From NCBI GenBank assembly GCA_028284285.1, contig JANQSA010000077.1, positions 1 through 64,000 of the forward strand: a DNA stretch of 64,000 nt. The letters run 5' to 3'. The stretch comes from Croceivirga sp. (GTDB lineage: Bacteria > Bacteroidota > Bacteroidia > Flavobacteriales > Flavobacteriaceae). Numbering within the stretch: position 1 is the stretch's first letter; each line of letters starts with the position of its first letter. A program made the position numbers and the translations under genes. The notes beneath the pieces were generated by a model, which was not told where the DNA came from, ran no database searches, and saw only the letters and a program-made list of their open reading frames with translations. Below, in pieces: positions 1 to 8,245 of this stretch.

Positions 1-79
1 AAAAAGACAAAATGTGGGCGCCAAATGACAATTTTTAGCCAATATGAAAAAGCTTAAATGACTTCATTAAAGATGGTAT

Positions 80-478
80 ATGAAAGTTTTAAGAGGAATC
101 ACTGCCCTGGCGGTATGGATATCGATCACGACTTTGGCCGCTCAGAACAATCCTTTGTCTGGAAATTGGGAAGCGGAGTATGAAGAGAACAACGAGAAGT
201 CCTATGTGACCTACGAATTCAGAAATGAAAATGGAAAACTCACCTGTTATACCAACTACATTAAAGACGAAAAAGGTAGAGGTGAAAAATATGAATCACT
301 GGCAATAAAAGACATACTATTTGAAGGGGAAGAAGGCACCGGAAAGTTTATACTTGTTTATGAAGGGAAAAATTATGAGGTAAGGGCCAACCTTACCCTA
401 AGGGATAGCAATACCTTGATTATAAGCTATTCGGTCTGGGGCTATTCCGATAGCGAAACCTGGAAGCGGTTAAAATAG
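80..478 (+). CDS. Hypothetical secreted lipocalin-like protein
   Basis: The 132-residue product starts with a typical signal peptide (basic MKVLRG, hydrophobic stretch, cleavage probably after TLAAQ). The rest is polar and beta-rich, opening with an LSGNWEAEYEE segment; 'G-N/T-W' openings are common in small lipocalin-like or stress-type secreted proteins of Bacteroidota. No catalytic motif is visible. It ends 6 bp before the next gene, so the two are probably co-transcribed. The function is unknown; the call rests on the signal peptide and general fold impression. Confidence 0.65.
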   Translation: MKVLRGITALAVWISITTLAAQNNPLSGNWEAEYEENNEKSYVTYEFRNENGKLTCYTNYIKDEKGRGEKYESLAIKDILFEGEEGTGKFILVYEGKNYEVRANLTLRDSNTLIISYSVWGYSDSETWKRLK

Positions 479-484
479 CGTCCT

Positions 485-1390
485 ATGATAAACGGGCAGC
501 AAGAAATAGACAAGGAAAGGATTTGGAAAGGCATTAGAAAACGACTCGATGCTGAAAAAGTGACAATACGCTCCGTACTTCTGGAGTTTAAGTGGAAGCT
601 GATCTTTATATTCTTCCTGATATTGGCCGAATCTGCTATCGAGTTGCTGATTCCTTTATTCATCGGTTTTGCGATAGACAGTGCTCTGGAGGGAAGCTAT
701 GGGGGTGCCATTCAGCTTGGCGTATTGGGCACCCTTATCATCCTGATTGGTGGGGGACGTCGATTTTTCGATTCAAGAATTTATGCCCAAATCTATTGCA
801 GGTTGGGTAATGCAACGCTTTTGCGAATTGAAAAAAACCTGTCTTCCGTTAAAACGGCGCGATTGGGAATGATCAATGAGATTGTGGAGTTTCTGGAAAA
901 TTCCCTTCCCGCTTTGATATCTACTATTATCGGAATGACAGGCGTGGTCATCATCATTGCGAGCCTGAATCTCAACGTATTTCTTGTAGGCCTATGTGCC
1001 ACATTTTTGGTTTTTCTCATTTATTTTTTGACCAGAAAAAGAACTACACATTTCAACAGTGTCTATAACAATGAATTTGAAAAACAGGTAGATGTTATCA
1101 CGACAAACGATGACATAATGCTGGCATCTCATCTAAAGAATATGATGAAATGGAATATTAAACTCTCGGACTTGGAGGTGTTCAATTTTTCAATGTCATG
1201 GTTGGTCTTAATGGTCTTTCTGATACTCTCCATAGTTTTCTCCGTAAGCACGGGAAATATCTCATATGGAGCATTGTTTTCACTAATTATCTATGTTTTT
1301 CAATATATAGAGAGTGTAATTGCTCTACCCTCATTTTACCAAAATTGGTTACGGTTGAAAGAAATAAAAGAGCGATTGGAAAGGCCGTAA
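485..1390 (+). CDS. ABC transporter six-TM domain protein lacking an ATPase domain
   Basis: The 301-residue protein has several long hydrophobic segments (about residues 38-60, 75-92, 140-180, 235-285) and resembles the stand-alone ABC transporter six-transmembrane family (Pfam ABC_membrane_3 type). No Walker A, signature or Walker B motif follows: the frame stops shortly after the last helix, and no ATPase gene is adjacent. It may work with a separate ATPase, or as a transport-independent membrane protein. Start chosen as the first ATG after the upstream stop; spacing to the upstream gene is 6 bp. Confidence 0.7.
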   Translation: MINGQQEIDKERIWKGIRKRLDAEKVTIRSVLLEFKWKLIFIFFLILAESAIELLIPLFIGFAIDSALEGSYGGAIQLGVLGTLIILIGGGRRFFDSRIYAQIYCRLGNATLLRIEKNLSSVKTARLGMINEIVEFLENSLPALISTIIGMTGVVIIIASLNLNVFLVGLCATFLVFLIYFLTRKRTTHFNSVYNNEFEKQVDVITTNDDIMLASHLKNMMKWNIKLSDLEVFNFSMSWLVLMVFLILSIVFSVSTGNISYGALFSLIIYVFQYIESVIALPSFYQNWLRLKEIKERLERP

Positions 1391-1417
1391 TCGTATCGCT
1401 GTGCTCTTTTTCCAGGT

Positions 1418-1453
1418 ATCCTATATGACCATGTTAGGGTGATCATATGGGAT
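1418..1453 (+). terminator. Imperfect hairpin downstream of the ABC membrane gene
   Basis: ATCCTATATGACCA (1418-1431) pairs with TGATCATATGGGAT (1440-1453) at 12 of 14 positions around an 8-nt loop. There is no clear T-tract, so it may be a processed 3' end, a bidirectional terminator or an operator before the GlxA-type regulator. Confidence 0.4.
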
Positions 1454-1536
1454 AGGTCTTCCCCGCTCTTCCATCTTTGGGAATGCCCGGACCATTAAAA
1501 GCACCAAAGTTTTTTTGTTTTCCTTTGTGTTGTAAA

Positions 1537-2523
1537 ATGCCTTTTTTGAATGCTACACGCTTACATCGTTGCTTCTTTTTAGTCCCACCGGAGGTACAGC
1601 TCCTGGACATTACCGGCCCCGCCCATCTGTTCTATGAGGCCAAAGCATACGGTGCAGCCCTTACCATCCATTATTTGAGTATGCGCGACACTCCTCTGGA
1701 ACAGTCAAGCGCAGGTGTGGCTTTGGGCAACCTGGAACCCTTTAGCGCCCATAGCCTTTCTTCCCATGACCTGCTTTTTATCCCGGGGATGGAATCACAT
1801 ATATTTTTTGCCCCCGGATTCCGGGAAAAATCGTCTGCCTTTTTTACATGGCTCCACACACAGTACCAAAACGGGGCAAGGGTTTGTTCGGTCTGCACCG
1901 GAGCTTACCTCCTTGCATTTTCCGGCTTGTTAGATGAGAAGGAGTGTACTACACATTGGAAATACTTTAATGATTTTGAACAACGCTTCCCCAAAGCAAT
2001 ACTACTTCAGGACCGTTTATTGGTAAAAGACGGGAACCTCTATTCCAGTGCAGGGGTGTCCTCCGGCATTGATTTGGCCTTATTTGTCCTGGAAGAACTC
2101 TACGGCCCCGTGTTTGCTTCTAAAATTGCCAAAGAAGTGGTGATCTACTTTAGAAGGACGGAAAAAGACCCCCAGCTTAGTGTGTTTTTGCAGTACCGCA
2201 ATCATATAGAAACTCGTATCCATCAGGCACAGGATTACCTGGCACAGCATCTTTCGCGCAAAACCAGTATTGAAACCCTGGCAGAAAGGGTGCACATGAG
2301 CCCAAGGAATCTTACTCGCCTTTTTAAAAAGACTACCGGCATTACCATTGGACAATATGTGGACAAACTTCGTGTGGAAAAAGCACGGCAGCTACTCTCC
2401 CGGGGCGAAACCGTAAGTGCCACAGCCCAGGCCTGTGGTTTACAAAGCACCAATCAGTTAAGAACATTGCTTAAAAAATATACCACTGCCCTACCTTCTA
2501 CCCTATCCCGGGATAAGGCCTAA
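1537..2523 (+). CDS. GlxA-family transcriptional regulator (DJ-1/PfpI sensor + AraC HTH)
   Basis: The N-terminal half (about residues 10-190) is a DJ-1/PfpI amidotransferase-like domain with the nucleophile-elbow cysteine in VCTGAYLLAFSGLLD. The C-terminal ~100 residues are a double AraC-type helix-turn-helix (ETLAERVHMSPRNLTRLFKK, then AQACGLQSTNQLRTLLKK). This is the classic GlxA layout, usually a ligand-sensing activator. An in-frame ATG exists at 1477, but the extra 20 residues are Cys/Phe-rich and unlike the family, so 1537 is preferred. The next gene encodes a secreted protein with the same DJ-1 fold and is a plausible target. Confidence 0.85.
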   Translation: MPFLNATRLHRCFFLVPPEVQLLDITGPAHLFYEAKAYGAALTIHYLSMRDTPLEQSSAGVALGNLEPFSAHSLSSHDLLFIPGMESHIFFAPGFREKSSAFFTWLHTQYQNGARVCSVCTGAYLLAFSGLLDEKECTTHWKYFNDFEQRFPKAILLQDRLLVKDGNLYSSAGVSSGIDLALFVLEELYGPVFASKIAKEVVIYFRRTEKDPQLSVFLQYRNHIETRIHQAQDYLAQHLSRKTSIETLAERVHMSPRNLTRLFKKTTGITIGQYVDKLRVEKARQLLSRGETVSATAQACGLQSTNQLRTLLKKYTTALPSTLSRDKA

Positions 2524-2589
2524 TACTGAGGAGTATTGTCCTTTTGTCAGGAGGACCTTTAGCCTAGTTTTACGAAAAATCATCAAAAA

Positions 2590-3630
2590 ATGAATAAACT
2601 ATTTATAGGCATTGCCTTTCTGCTTTTTACTTTTACAGGTATGGCCTCATCATCGCTTCCCGTAACCACCAAATATAGCTGTCCCCCCTGTAACAACACA
2701 TGGGACCGTAAAGAATATGATCAACCCGGCGTATGTCCTCATTGCAATAAGGTGCTCATCCAGAAGGATTTGCCCAAAACCATCGCCTTTTACCTGCAGG
2801 ATGGTGTAGAAGTATTGGATTTTGCCGGCCCCATGGAAGTATTTGCTTATGCCGGGTATAAAGTATTTACGGTATCCGCTACACAAGACCCAATAAAATC
2901 TCAGGGTATCCTTACCGTTACCCCGGATTACAGTATCGAAAATGCACCGGAAGCAGACATCCTGGCCTTTTTTGGTGGAAACTCCACTACCGTCATTAAA
3001 AATCGGGCTGTAATTGATTGGGTAAAACAGCAAGATGCGGTGCAATATTACTTTTCCGTATGTACCGGGGCCTTTGTTTTGGCGGAGGCAGGGATTCTGG
3101 ATGGTAAAACGGCAACCACTTTCCACAATGCCCTGGATAATTTGGAAAACCGATATCCCAAAGTAAATGTGCAGCGCAATGTTCGCTTCGTAGATAATGG
3201 TACTGTAATTACCACAGCCGGAATTTCCGCAGGTATCGACGGTGCGCTCCATCTGGTAGCCAAATTAAAGGGGGTAAATACCGCCAAACGCACTGCGTAT
3301 TACATGGAATACGATAATTGGAACATGGGAGATGGGGTACTACTTACCCCAGACAATCCTTACGCAACAACCATGACTCCAATGGCATTACAACAGTTTG
3401 AAGGGTACTATGAATACAAAAAGGGGGCTCAAATCCAACTGCGTGTGGATACTGATCATAACGAACTGAGGGCCTGGATAAAAGGCACTGCCTATCCTAT
3501 TTATCACGAAAACGGAGATATGTTTTCGGATGTCAACAGCGAACCAATTTTCTTTAAAAGAGATGAAAATGGTCAAATTACAGGATATAGGCTCAACCCC
3601 AATGGTAAGATTTACAAAAGAATAAATTGA
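2590..3630 (+). CDS. Secreted DJ-1/PfpI family protein with N-terminal CxxC/CxxC metal-binding segment
   Basis: The 346-residue protein has a signal peptide (residues 1-20), then a short four-cysteine segment (CPPCNNTW...CPHC, about residues 31-54) like the heavy-metal-binding zinc-ribbon found in Bacteroidota periplasmic proteins. A DJ-1/PfpI domain follows (about residues 63-240) with the elbow motif VCTGAFVLAEAGILDG, and last an ~80-residue beta-rich tail (LQQFEGYYEYKKG...) resembling DUF3471-like domains. Export of a DJ-1 domain is unusual. It lies 66 bp after the GlxA-type regulator, same strand. The substrate is unknown. Confidence 0.8.
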   Translation: MNKLFIGIAFLLFTFTGMASSSLPVTTKYSCPPCNNTWDRKEYDQPGVCPHCNKVLIQKDLPKTIAFYLQDGVEVLDFAGPMEVFAYAGYKVFTVSATQDPIKSQGILTVTPDYSIENAPEADILAFFGGNSTTVIKNRAVIDWVKQQDAVQYYFSVCTGAFVLAEAGILDGKTATTFHNALDNLENRYPKVNVQRNVRFVDNGTVITTAGISAGIDGALHLVAKLKGVNTAKRTAYYMEYDNWNMGDGVLLTPDNPYATTMTPMALQQFEGYYEYKKGAQIQLRVDTDHNELRAWIKGTAYPIYHENGDMFSDVNSEPIFFKRDENGQITGYRLNPNGKIYKRIN

Positions 3631-3712
3631 CTTCATCTTGATTTATGGCAAAGGCAAATTGCTTACCTTTAAAATATCCTGATATTCAGGCCTAAACCAT
3701 AAAACAAATGCA

Positions 3713-4234
3713 ATGAAAAAATTGGCTGTAATACTATGTTGTGCATTTTCCTATCTGGGATTTGCACAGGAAGATGTGACCCTAAAAACCCTGCAAGGCA
3801 TGTTAGGACAGGTGCAGGGGCAAGTAGTGCAATTGGCTGAAGCTTTTGAAGAGGCACAATACGATTGGCGACCGCAAGAGGGCGTCCGCTCTGTAAGGGA
3901 GTCTCTTTTACACATTGCGGCAGCTAACTATTTCCTGGCTACTAAAATGGGGCATACTCCACCGGAAGGTGTGGACTTTATGACCATGGAAGCCAACATA
4001 ACCGGTAAGAACAATGTTCTGGCCGCGCTGAAACAATCTAACGCCTTTATATTGGATAAGATTGGGCAGGAAGATATTGCCCGTTTTGGGGAAGAAGTAG
4101 ATTTTGGTTTCGCAAAATTCAATAGGCTGGCCGGCTTATTGATCGTACTGGAACACAATGGAGAGCACAAAGGCCAATTGATTGCCTATGCCCGTTCCAA
4201 TGATGTAGTCCCGCCCTGGAGCGCTGCACAATAG
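3713..4234 (+). CDS. Secreted DinB-family protein
   Basis: The 173-residue product begins with a signal peptide ending SYLGFAQ. The mature part is a four-helix DinB/YfiT-like fold: 'YDWRPQEGVRSVRESLLHIAAANYF' supplies the first metal-ligand histidine and 'VLEHNGEHKGQLIAYAR' the C-terminal pair. DinB proteins are usually cytoplasmic thiol- or metal-dependent enzymes; exported versions are common in Bacteroidota and mostly uncharacterised. A hairpin with a T-rich tail follows directly. Confidence 0.8.
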   Translation: MKKLAVILCCAFSYLGFAQEDVTLKTLQGMLGQVQGQVVQLAEAFEEAQYDWRPQEGVRSVRESLLHIAAANYFLATKMGHTPPEGVDFMTMEANITGKNNVLAALKQSNAFILDKIGQEDIARFGEEVDFGFAKFNRLAGLLIVLEHNGEHKGQLIAYARSNDVVPPWSAAQ

Positions 4235-4240
4235 CATTTT

Positions 4241-4272
4241 AAAGCCCTGGTAAACGGGGCTTTTCTTTTGTT
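4241..4272 (+). terminator. Rho-independent terminator after DinB gene
   Basis: AAAGCCC (4241-4247) pairs with GGGCTTT (4257-4263) across a 9-nt loop, and the sequence continues into TCTTTTGTTTTC. It sits 6 bp after the DinB stop codon. Confidence 0.75.
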
Positions 4273-4322
4273 TTCTCCCCTCACATCCGCAATCTTTTTG
4301 CTTTTCGACCCGTTATTACTAT

Positions 4323-5201
4323 ATGAGGAGGTTGCGTTATCTGTTGCTTTTGGGATTGCTCTGTTGTTGCGAATCGGACGATGCTCCATCGCCGGAACAA
4401 ACCGAGCTAATGGAAAACATCATCAGTGCCTCCGTAGCTTTTGCATATTCCGACGCTACCCTCCAGGAATTTCTCGAGGCGCCTTCCCTGGCCTACATCA
4501 GTGGTTATTTCTACTTTGAAGACAGCCTGGCCCCCGATATTATTTTTGGTTTGGATATAGAACACCTGGAAGGCGTAGACAATCCTATCCGATTTGAAGG
4601 CGCAGACTGGATGGCCCTGGCCGGTTTTAACAGAGCTGGCATTCTTTGGTTTCCCATTGGCTCCCCGGAAAACCTGGAAGGAACACCCACCCCGACGGAA
4701 AAATGGGAAATACGGGATTTTGGAGTGGAACTGCTCCCTGACACCTGGTACAAAATGACCATTACCTGTGATTTTGACCAGCTAGAATTTGTCTCGGTAA
4801 ATCTGGAAGGCGGTGGTATTGACAAAACGGTTTCGCTCTCCGGGTTTCCCCTGGAGTATCCTAACTATGCGCCTTTTGACAAGGCGTCACTTACGGGTTA
4901 CGCCTTTGCTTTGCGGGGAACGGAATTTTCACCGGAAAATATCCCCGGATTTGACGTCTATTTTGACGACATTCAGATGGGTGTGTATACCGGCACCAAC
5001 TTTGAGATTATTCTTGAAGATGGATTCGAAAACCAGCTAACCGTAGGTGAAATCCCAATCACTGACATTCCCATCCCACTGGCTGATATCCAGGAAAACG
5101 TTTGGTATCTTGAAAATGAAGACGCAAAACTACAAATTACCAATGCGGTACAGCGCTCCGGAACCGCTTCTTTAAAATGTTCCGCGGATCTGGAGCAATA
5201 G
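4323..5201 (+). CDS. Hypothetical lipoprotein
   Basis: The 292-residue protein opens MRRLRYLLLLGLLCCC, a lipoprotein signal with the acylated cysteine in the CCC run, followed by an acidic ESDD stretch typical of Bacteroidota surface lipoproteins. The remainder is rich in beta-strand patterns with many aromatic and acidic residues and resembles a two-lobe carbohydrate- or ligand-binding sandwich. No catalytic motif is recognised. It converges on rsmG with only 6 bp between stop codons. Confidence 0.65.
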   Translation: MRRLRYLLLLGLLCCCESDDAPSPEQTELMENIISASVAFAYSDATLQEFLEAPSLAYISGYFYFEDSLAPDIIFGLDIEHLEGVDNPIRFEGADWMALAGFNRAGILWFPIGSPENLEGTPTPTEKWEIRDFGVELLPDTWYKMTITCDFDQLEFVSVNLEGGGIDKTVSLSGFPLEYPNYAPFDKASLTGYAFALRGTEFSPENIPGFDVYFDDIQMGVYTGTNFEIILEDGFENQLTVGEIPITDIPIPLADIQENVWYLENEDAKLQITNAVQRSGTASLKCSADLEQ

Positions 5202-5207
5202 CGAAGA

Positions 5208-5843
5208 TTAGCTTTTATACTTCCGTGGGAGATACACTACTTTTTTAGTTTCAAAAAAATCTTCCTCGAAAAAATCCTTTAACTCAAACGTTTGTGCCGT
5301 AGGGTAATCACTAAGCTCCTCAAACAGATCCCCTCCTTTCAAATATAAAATACCATTTTTTCGCTCGTGAATACAAGCCTTTTTAATTTTCCCCCGGGTC
5401 CAGTGCACAAAGGTGGGCATAGCGGCCACGGCCCTGCTAACAATAAAATCGTACTGCCCCGGTAGGTCTTCCACCCTGGAATGATAGGTTAACACGTTGT
5501 CCAAACCCAATCCCTCTACCACAGCATTCACCACTTTTATTTTTTTACCAATGGCATCTACCAGAGCAAAATGCGTCTGCGGAAATAAAATAGCCAGAGG
5601 AATTCCGGGAAAGCCCCCTCCCGTACCCACATCCAAAATACTGGCGCCTTCGTTAAAACGTTGGATCTTGGCAATTCCGAGGGAGTGTAGTACGTGCCGT
5701 AAGTAGAGCTCTTCTATATCCTTGCGGGAAACCACGTTTATTTTTTGATTCCAGTCCTGGTAGAGCGCTTCTAAAAGTAAAAATTGCTGCTTTTGTGTAG
5801 CAGTAAGGTCGGGAAAGTACTTAAATATGATATCTGAGGTCAT
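5208..5843 (-). CDS. rsmG: 16S rRNA (guanine527-N7)-methyltransferase RsmG
   Basis: The 211-residue length and sequence match RsmG/GidB. It uses S-adenosylmethionine to methylate G527 in the 530 loop of 16S rRNA. Visible signatures are WNQKINVVSRKDIEELYLRHVLHSL near the N-terminus, the SAM-binding motif ILDVGTGGGFPGIPLAILFP (about residues 69-88), and FIVSRAVAAM. The gene is divergent from the desaturase, with a shared ~100-bp upstream region. Confidence 0.93.
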   Translation of the reverse strand: MTSDIIFKYFPDLTATQKQQFLLLEALYQDWNQKINVVSRKDIEELYLRHVLHSLGIAKIQRFNEGASILDVGTGGGFPGIPLAILFPQTHFALVDAIGKKIKVVNAVVEGLGLDNVLTYHSRVEDLPGQYDFIVSRAVAAMPTFVHWTRGKIKKACIHERKNGILYLKGGDLFEELSDYPTAQTFELKDFFEEDFFETKKVVYLPRKYKS

Positions 5844-5871
5844 GAAAACCTGTTAATTTATTCAAAAGTAA

Positions 5872-5879
5872 TACTTTTG
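5872..5879 (+). promoter_or_regulatory. Bacteroidota -7 box (TACTTTTG) upstream of desaturase
   Basis: TACTTTTG fits the TAnnTTTG -7 element of Bacteroidota housekeeping promoters and would give a leader of roughly 60 nt to the desaturase ATG. A convincing TTG -33 element is not obvious. Confidence 0.45.
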
Positions 5880-5947
5880 CGAACTGAAGTACCGTTACTT
5901 TCGTTAAGGGTGCCGACCATGGGCAACCCTGTCTTTAAAAAAATAGT

Positions 5948-7048
5948 ATGCAAAAAGATACCATCCGTTTTTCCAGGAAAGATTCAGCGCAGTTTTTCAG
6001 AACACTCAACAAAAGGGTTAATCAATATTTCAAGGACAAGCAGCTTAAAAAGACAGGGAACTGGAAGTTGCATCTAAAGACTATTGTCATGTTCAGCTTG
6101 TTCCTAACCCCATATTTCCTGATGCTTTCTCTTAATCTACCCACCTGGGCACAATTCCTTTTAACCGTAGTTATGGGAGTTGGGATGGCAGGAGTTGGGA
6201 TGAACGTAATGCACGATGCGAATCACGGCTCATATTCCGGAAAAAAATGGGTAAACAAGCTTATGGGAAGCAGCATGTACCTGCTCGCGGGTAACGTGTA
6301 CAACTGGCAGGTGCAGCACAACGTACTCCACCATACCTATACCAACATTCATGAACATGATGAGGATATGGAAGCCGGCAGGGTATTGCGTTTTTCCAAA
6401 CATGCAAAATGGAAAAGGCACCATAAATTCCAGCATTGGTACTCCATATTCCTTTATGGCCTGTTGACCTTTAACTGGGCCATAACGGTAGACTTCAAGC
6501 AAATGTACAGTTACATGAAGCGAAAGCTGGCCTATGGGAAATTACCGAATCCCGTTGTGAACTGGAGTACTTTAGCGGTGACCAAAGCCCTGTATTTTAC
6601 CATTTGGCTTGTCTTACCTATACTATTTTTTAGGATTCCCTGGTGGCATGTGCTTATTGGTTTTTTCATCATGCACTACGTGGCCGGTCTAATTTTGAGT
6701 ATGGTATTCCAATTGGCCCACATTGTTGAAGATGCGGAAACCCCTTTACCGGATGATTCCGGCAGTATGAAAAACACCTGGGCCATACACCAATTATTCA
6801 CTACCGTAAATTTTGGCACTAAAAACAGGATTATTAACTGGTTTACCGGAGGGTTGAATCATCAGGTGGAGCATCACATCTTTCCGCATATCAGCCATAT
6901 CCACTACACAAAAATTGCCAAAATTGTGAAACAAACCGCAAAGGAGTTTAATTTGCCTTACAACGAGTATAAAACTACCAGAAAAGCTATAATTTCGCAC
7001 TTCAAGCATTTGAAAGAACTGGGTAAAGAGCCCGTATTACAATACTAG
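5948..7048 (+). CDS. Acyl-lipid/acyl-CoA fatty acid desaturase
   Basis: This 366-residue membrane di-iron desaturase carries three histidine boxes: HDANH (residues 89-93), HNVLHH (124-129), and a C-terminal HQVEHH whose QxxHH form is typical of front-end/linoleoyl-CoA-type desaturases. Hydrophobic segments lie near residues 45-85 and 200-245. There is no fused cytochrome b5 domain, so electrons must come from a separate donor. It introduces a double bond into fatty acyl chains for membrane fluidity. The aminotransferase gene follows after 15 bp. Confidence 0.9.
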   Translation: MQKDTIRFSRKDSAQFFRTLNKRVNQYFKDKQLKKTGNWKLHLKTIVMFSLFLTPYFLMLSLNLPTWAQFLLTVVMGVGMAGVGMNVMHDANHGSYSGKKWVNKLMGSSMYLLAGNVYNWQVQHNVLHHTYTNIHEHDEDMEAGRVLRFSKHAKWKRHHKFQHWYSIFLYGLLTFNWAITVDFKQMYSYMKRKLAYGKLPNPVVNWSTLAVTKALYFTIWLVLPILFFRIPWWHVLIGFFIMHYVAGLILSMVFQLAHIVEDAETPLPDDSGSMKNTWAIHQLFTTVNFGTKNRIINWFTGGLNHQVEHHIFPHISHIHYTKIAKIVKQTAKEFNLPYNEYKTTRKAIISHFKHLKELGKEPVLQY

Positions 7049-7063
7049 CTAACGACTACCAAA

Positions 7064-8245
7064 ATGAATGCACCCTCGGAAAGGATACAAAACATGTCCA
7101 CCTCCGCCACCTTGGCTATGGCCGCCAAGGCACGCGAACTGAGAAATGAAGGAAAGGATATCATCGGACTGAGTCTTGGCGAACCTGATTTCAACATCCC
7201 GGATTTCATTAAAGAAGCTGCTAAACAGGCGGTTGATGATAATTACAGGGCCTATACCCCGGTGGATGGCTATGCCGACCTAAAGCAAGCCATTTCAAAT
7301 AAATTCCAACGGGACAACCATTTGACGTACACTACCCATCAAATTGTGGTCTCTACAGGGGCCAAACAATCACTTTTTAATGTGGCTATGGTGGTATTAA
7401 ATCCTGGCGATGAAGTGATTTTACCGGCGCCTTATTGGGTAAGCTATAGTGATATCGTAAAATTGGCCGAGGGTATTCCGGTAGAGGTCCCCACCAGCAT
7501 TGCAACGGATTTTAAAATGACCCCGGAGCAACTGGAAGCTGCCATTACTCCAAAAACAAAAATGTTATGGTTTAGCTCCCCATGTAATCCAAGCGGTTCT
7601 GTATATAGCAAGGAGGAACTGGAAGGTTTGGCTGAAGTGTTAAAAAAATACCCTGAGATCATTGTAGTTTCGGACGAGATCTATGAGCATATCAATTTCA
7701 AAGGTGGGCATAACAGTATAGCCGGGATCGACGGAATGTATGATAGAACCGTAACTGTAAATGGTGTCTCCAAGGCTTTTGCCATGACCGGTTGGCGGAT
7801 TGGTTATATTGGAGCGCCTGCCTGGATTGCCAAAGGTTGTACCAAATTGCAAGGCCAGGTAACCAGTGGCGCTAATGCTATAGCACAACGCTCGGTAATT
7901 GCTGCCCTTGAAGCTCCGGCCAGCAAAATTCAATATATGATCGATGAGTTCCATCAACGTAGGGATTTGGTATTACAATTGTTGGGAGATATCGCGGGAT
8001 TTAAAGTAAATGTTCCGGAGGGGGCATTTTACGTGTTCCCGGACATTTCTTCGTTTTTTGGAAAGGAACTTCGCGGGGTTACTATTAATAATGCTTCGGA
8101 TTTTGCGCTATACCTTCTGGAACACGCTAGTGTGGCCACAGTTACCGGGGAGGCCTTTGGCAGTCCCAACTGTATTCGCATTTCATATGCTGCCTCCGAA
8201 CCTGAACTAAAGGAAGCCATTGCCAGGATAAAAGCAGTAGTTTAG
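7064..8245 (+). CDS. PLP-dependent aspartate/aromatic aminotransferase (class I)
   Basis: The 393-residue fold-type I aminotransferase contains the SLGEPDFNIP substrate loop, the SSPCNPSG motif, the ...VVSDEIYEHI aspartate/tyrosine region and the PLP-lysine in NGVSKAFAMTGWRIGY. The C-terminal arginine that binds the carboxylate lies in CIRISYA. Length and motifs fit the bacterial aspartate aminotransferase I-gamma group; the exact amino donor is not decided by sequence alone. Its stop overlaps the convergent trkH stop by a few bases. Confidence 0.88.
   Translation: MNAPSERIQNMSTSATLAMAAKARELRNEGKDIIGLSLGEPDFNIPDFIKEAAKQAVDDNYRAYTPVDGYADLKQAISNKFQRDNHLTYTTHQIVVSTGAKQSLFNVAMVVLNPGDEVILPAPYWVSYSDIVKLAEGIPVEVPTSIATDFKMTPEQLEAAITPKTKMLWFSSPCNPSGSVYSKEELEGLAEVLKKYPEIIVVSDEIYEHINFKGGHNSIAGIDGMYDRTVTVNGVSKAFAMTGWRIGYIGAPAWIAKGCTKLQGQVTSGANAIAQRSVIAALEAPASKIQYMIDEFHQRRDLVLQLLGDIAGFKVNVPEGAFYVFPDISSFFGKELRGVTINNASDFALYLLEHASVATVTGEAFGSPNCIRISYAASEPELKEAIARIKAVV

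Noticed and set aside
1477-1536. Longer N-terminus for the GlxA-type regulator
   Set aside because: The extra residues are Cys/Phe-rich and unlike the conserved family start, and the second ATG gives the normal GlxA beginning.
2650-3252. 200-residue antisense frame opposite the secreted DJ-1 gene
   Set aside because: It is the shadow of a strongly supported sense gene with clear family motifs and has no recognisable domain.
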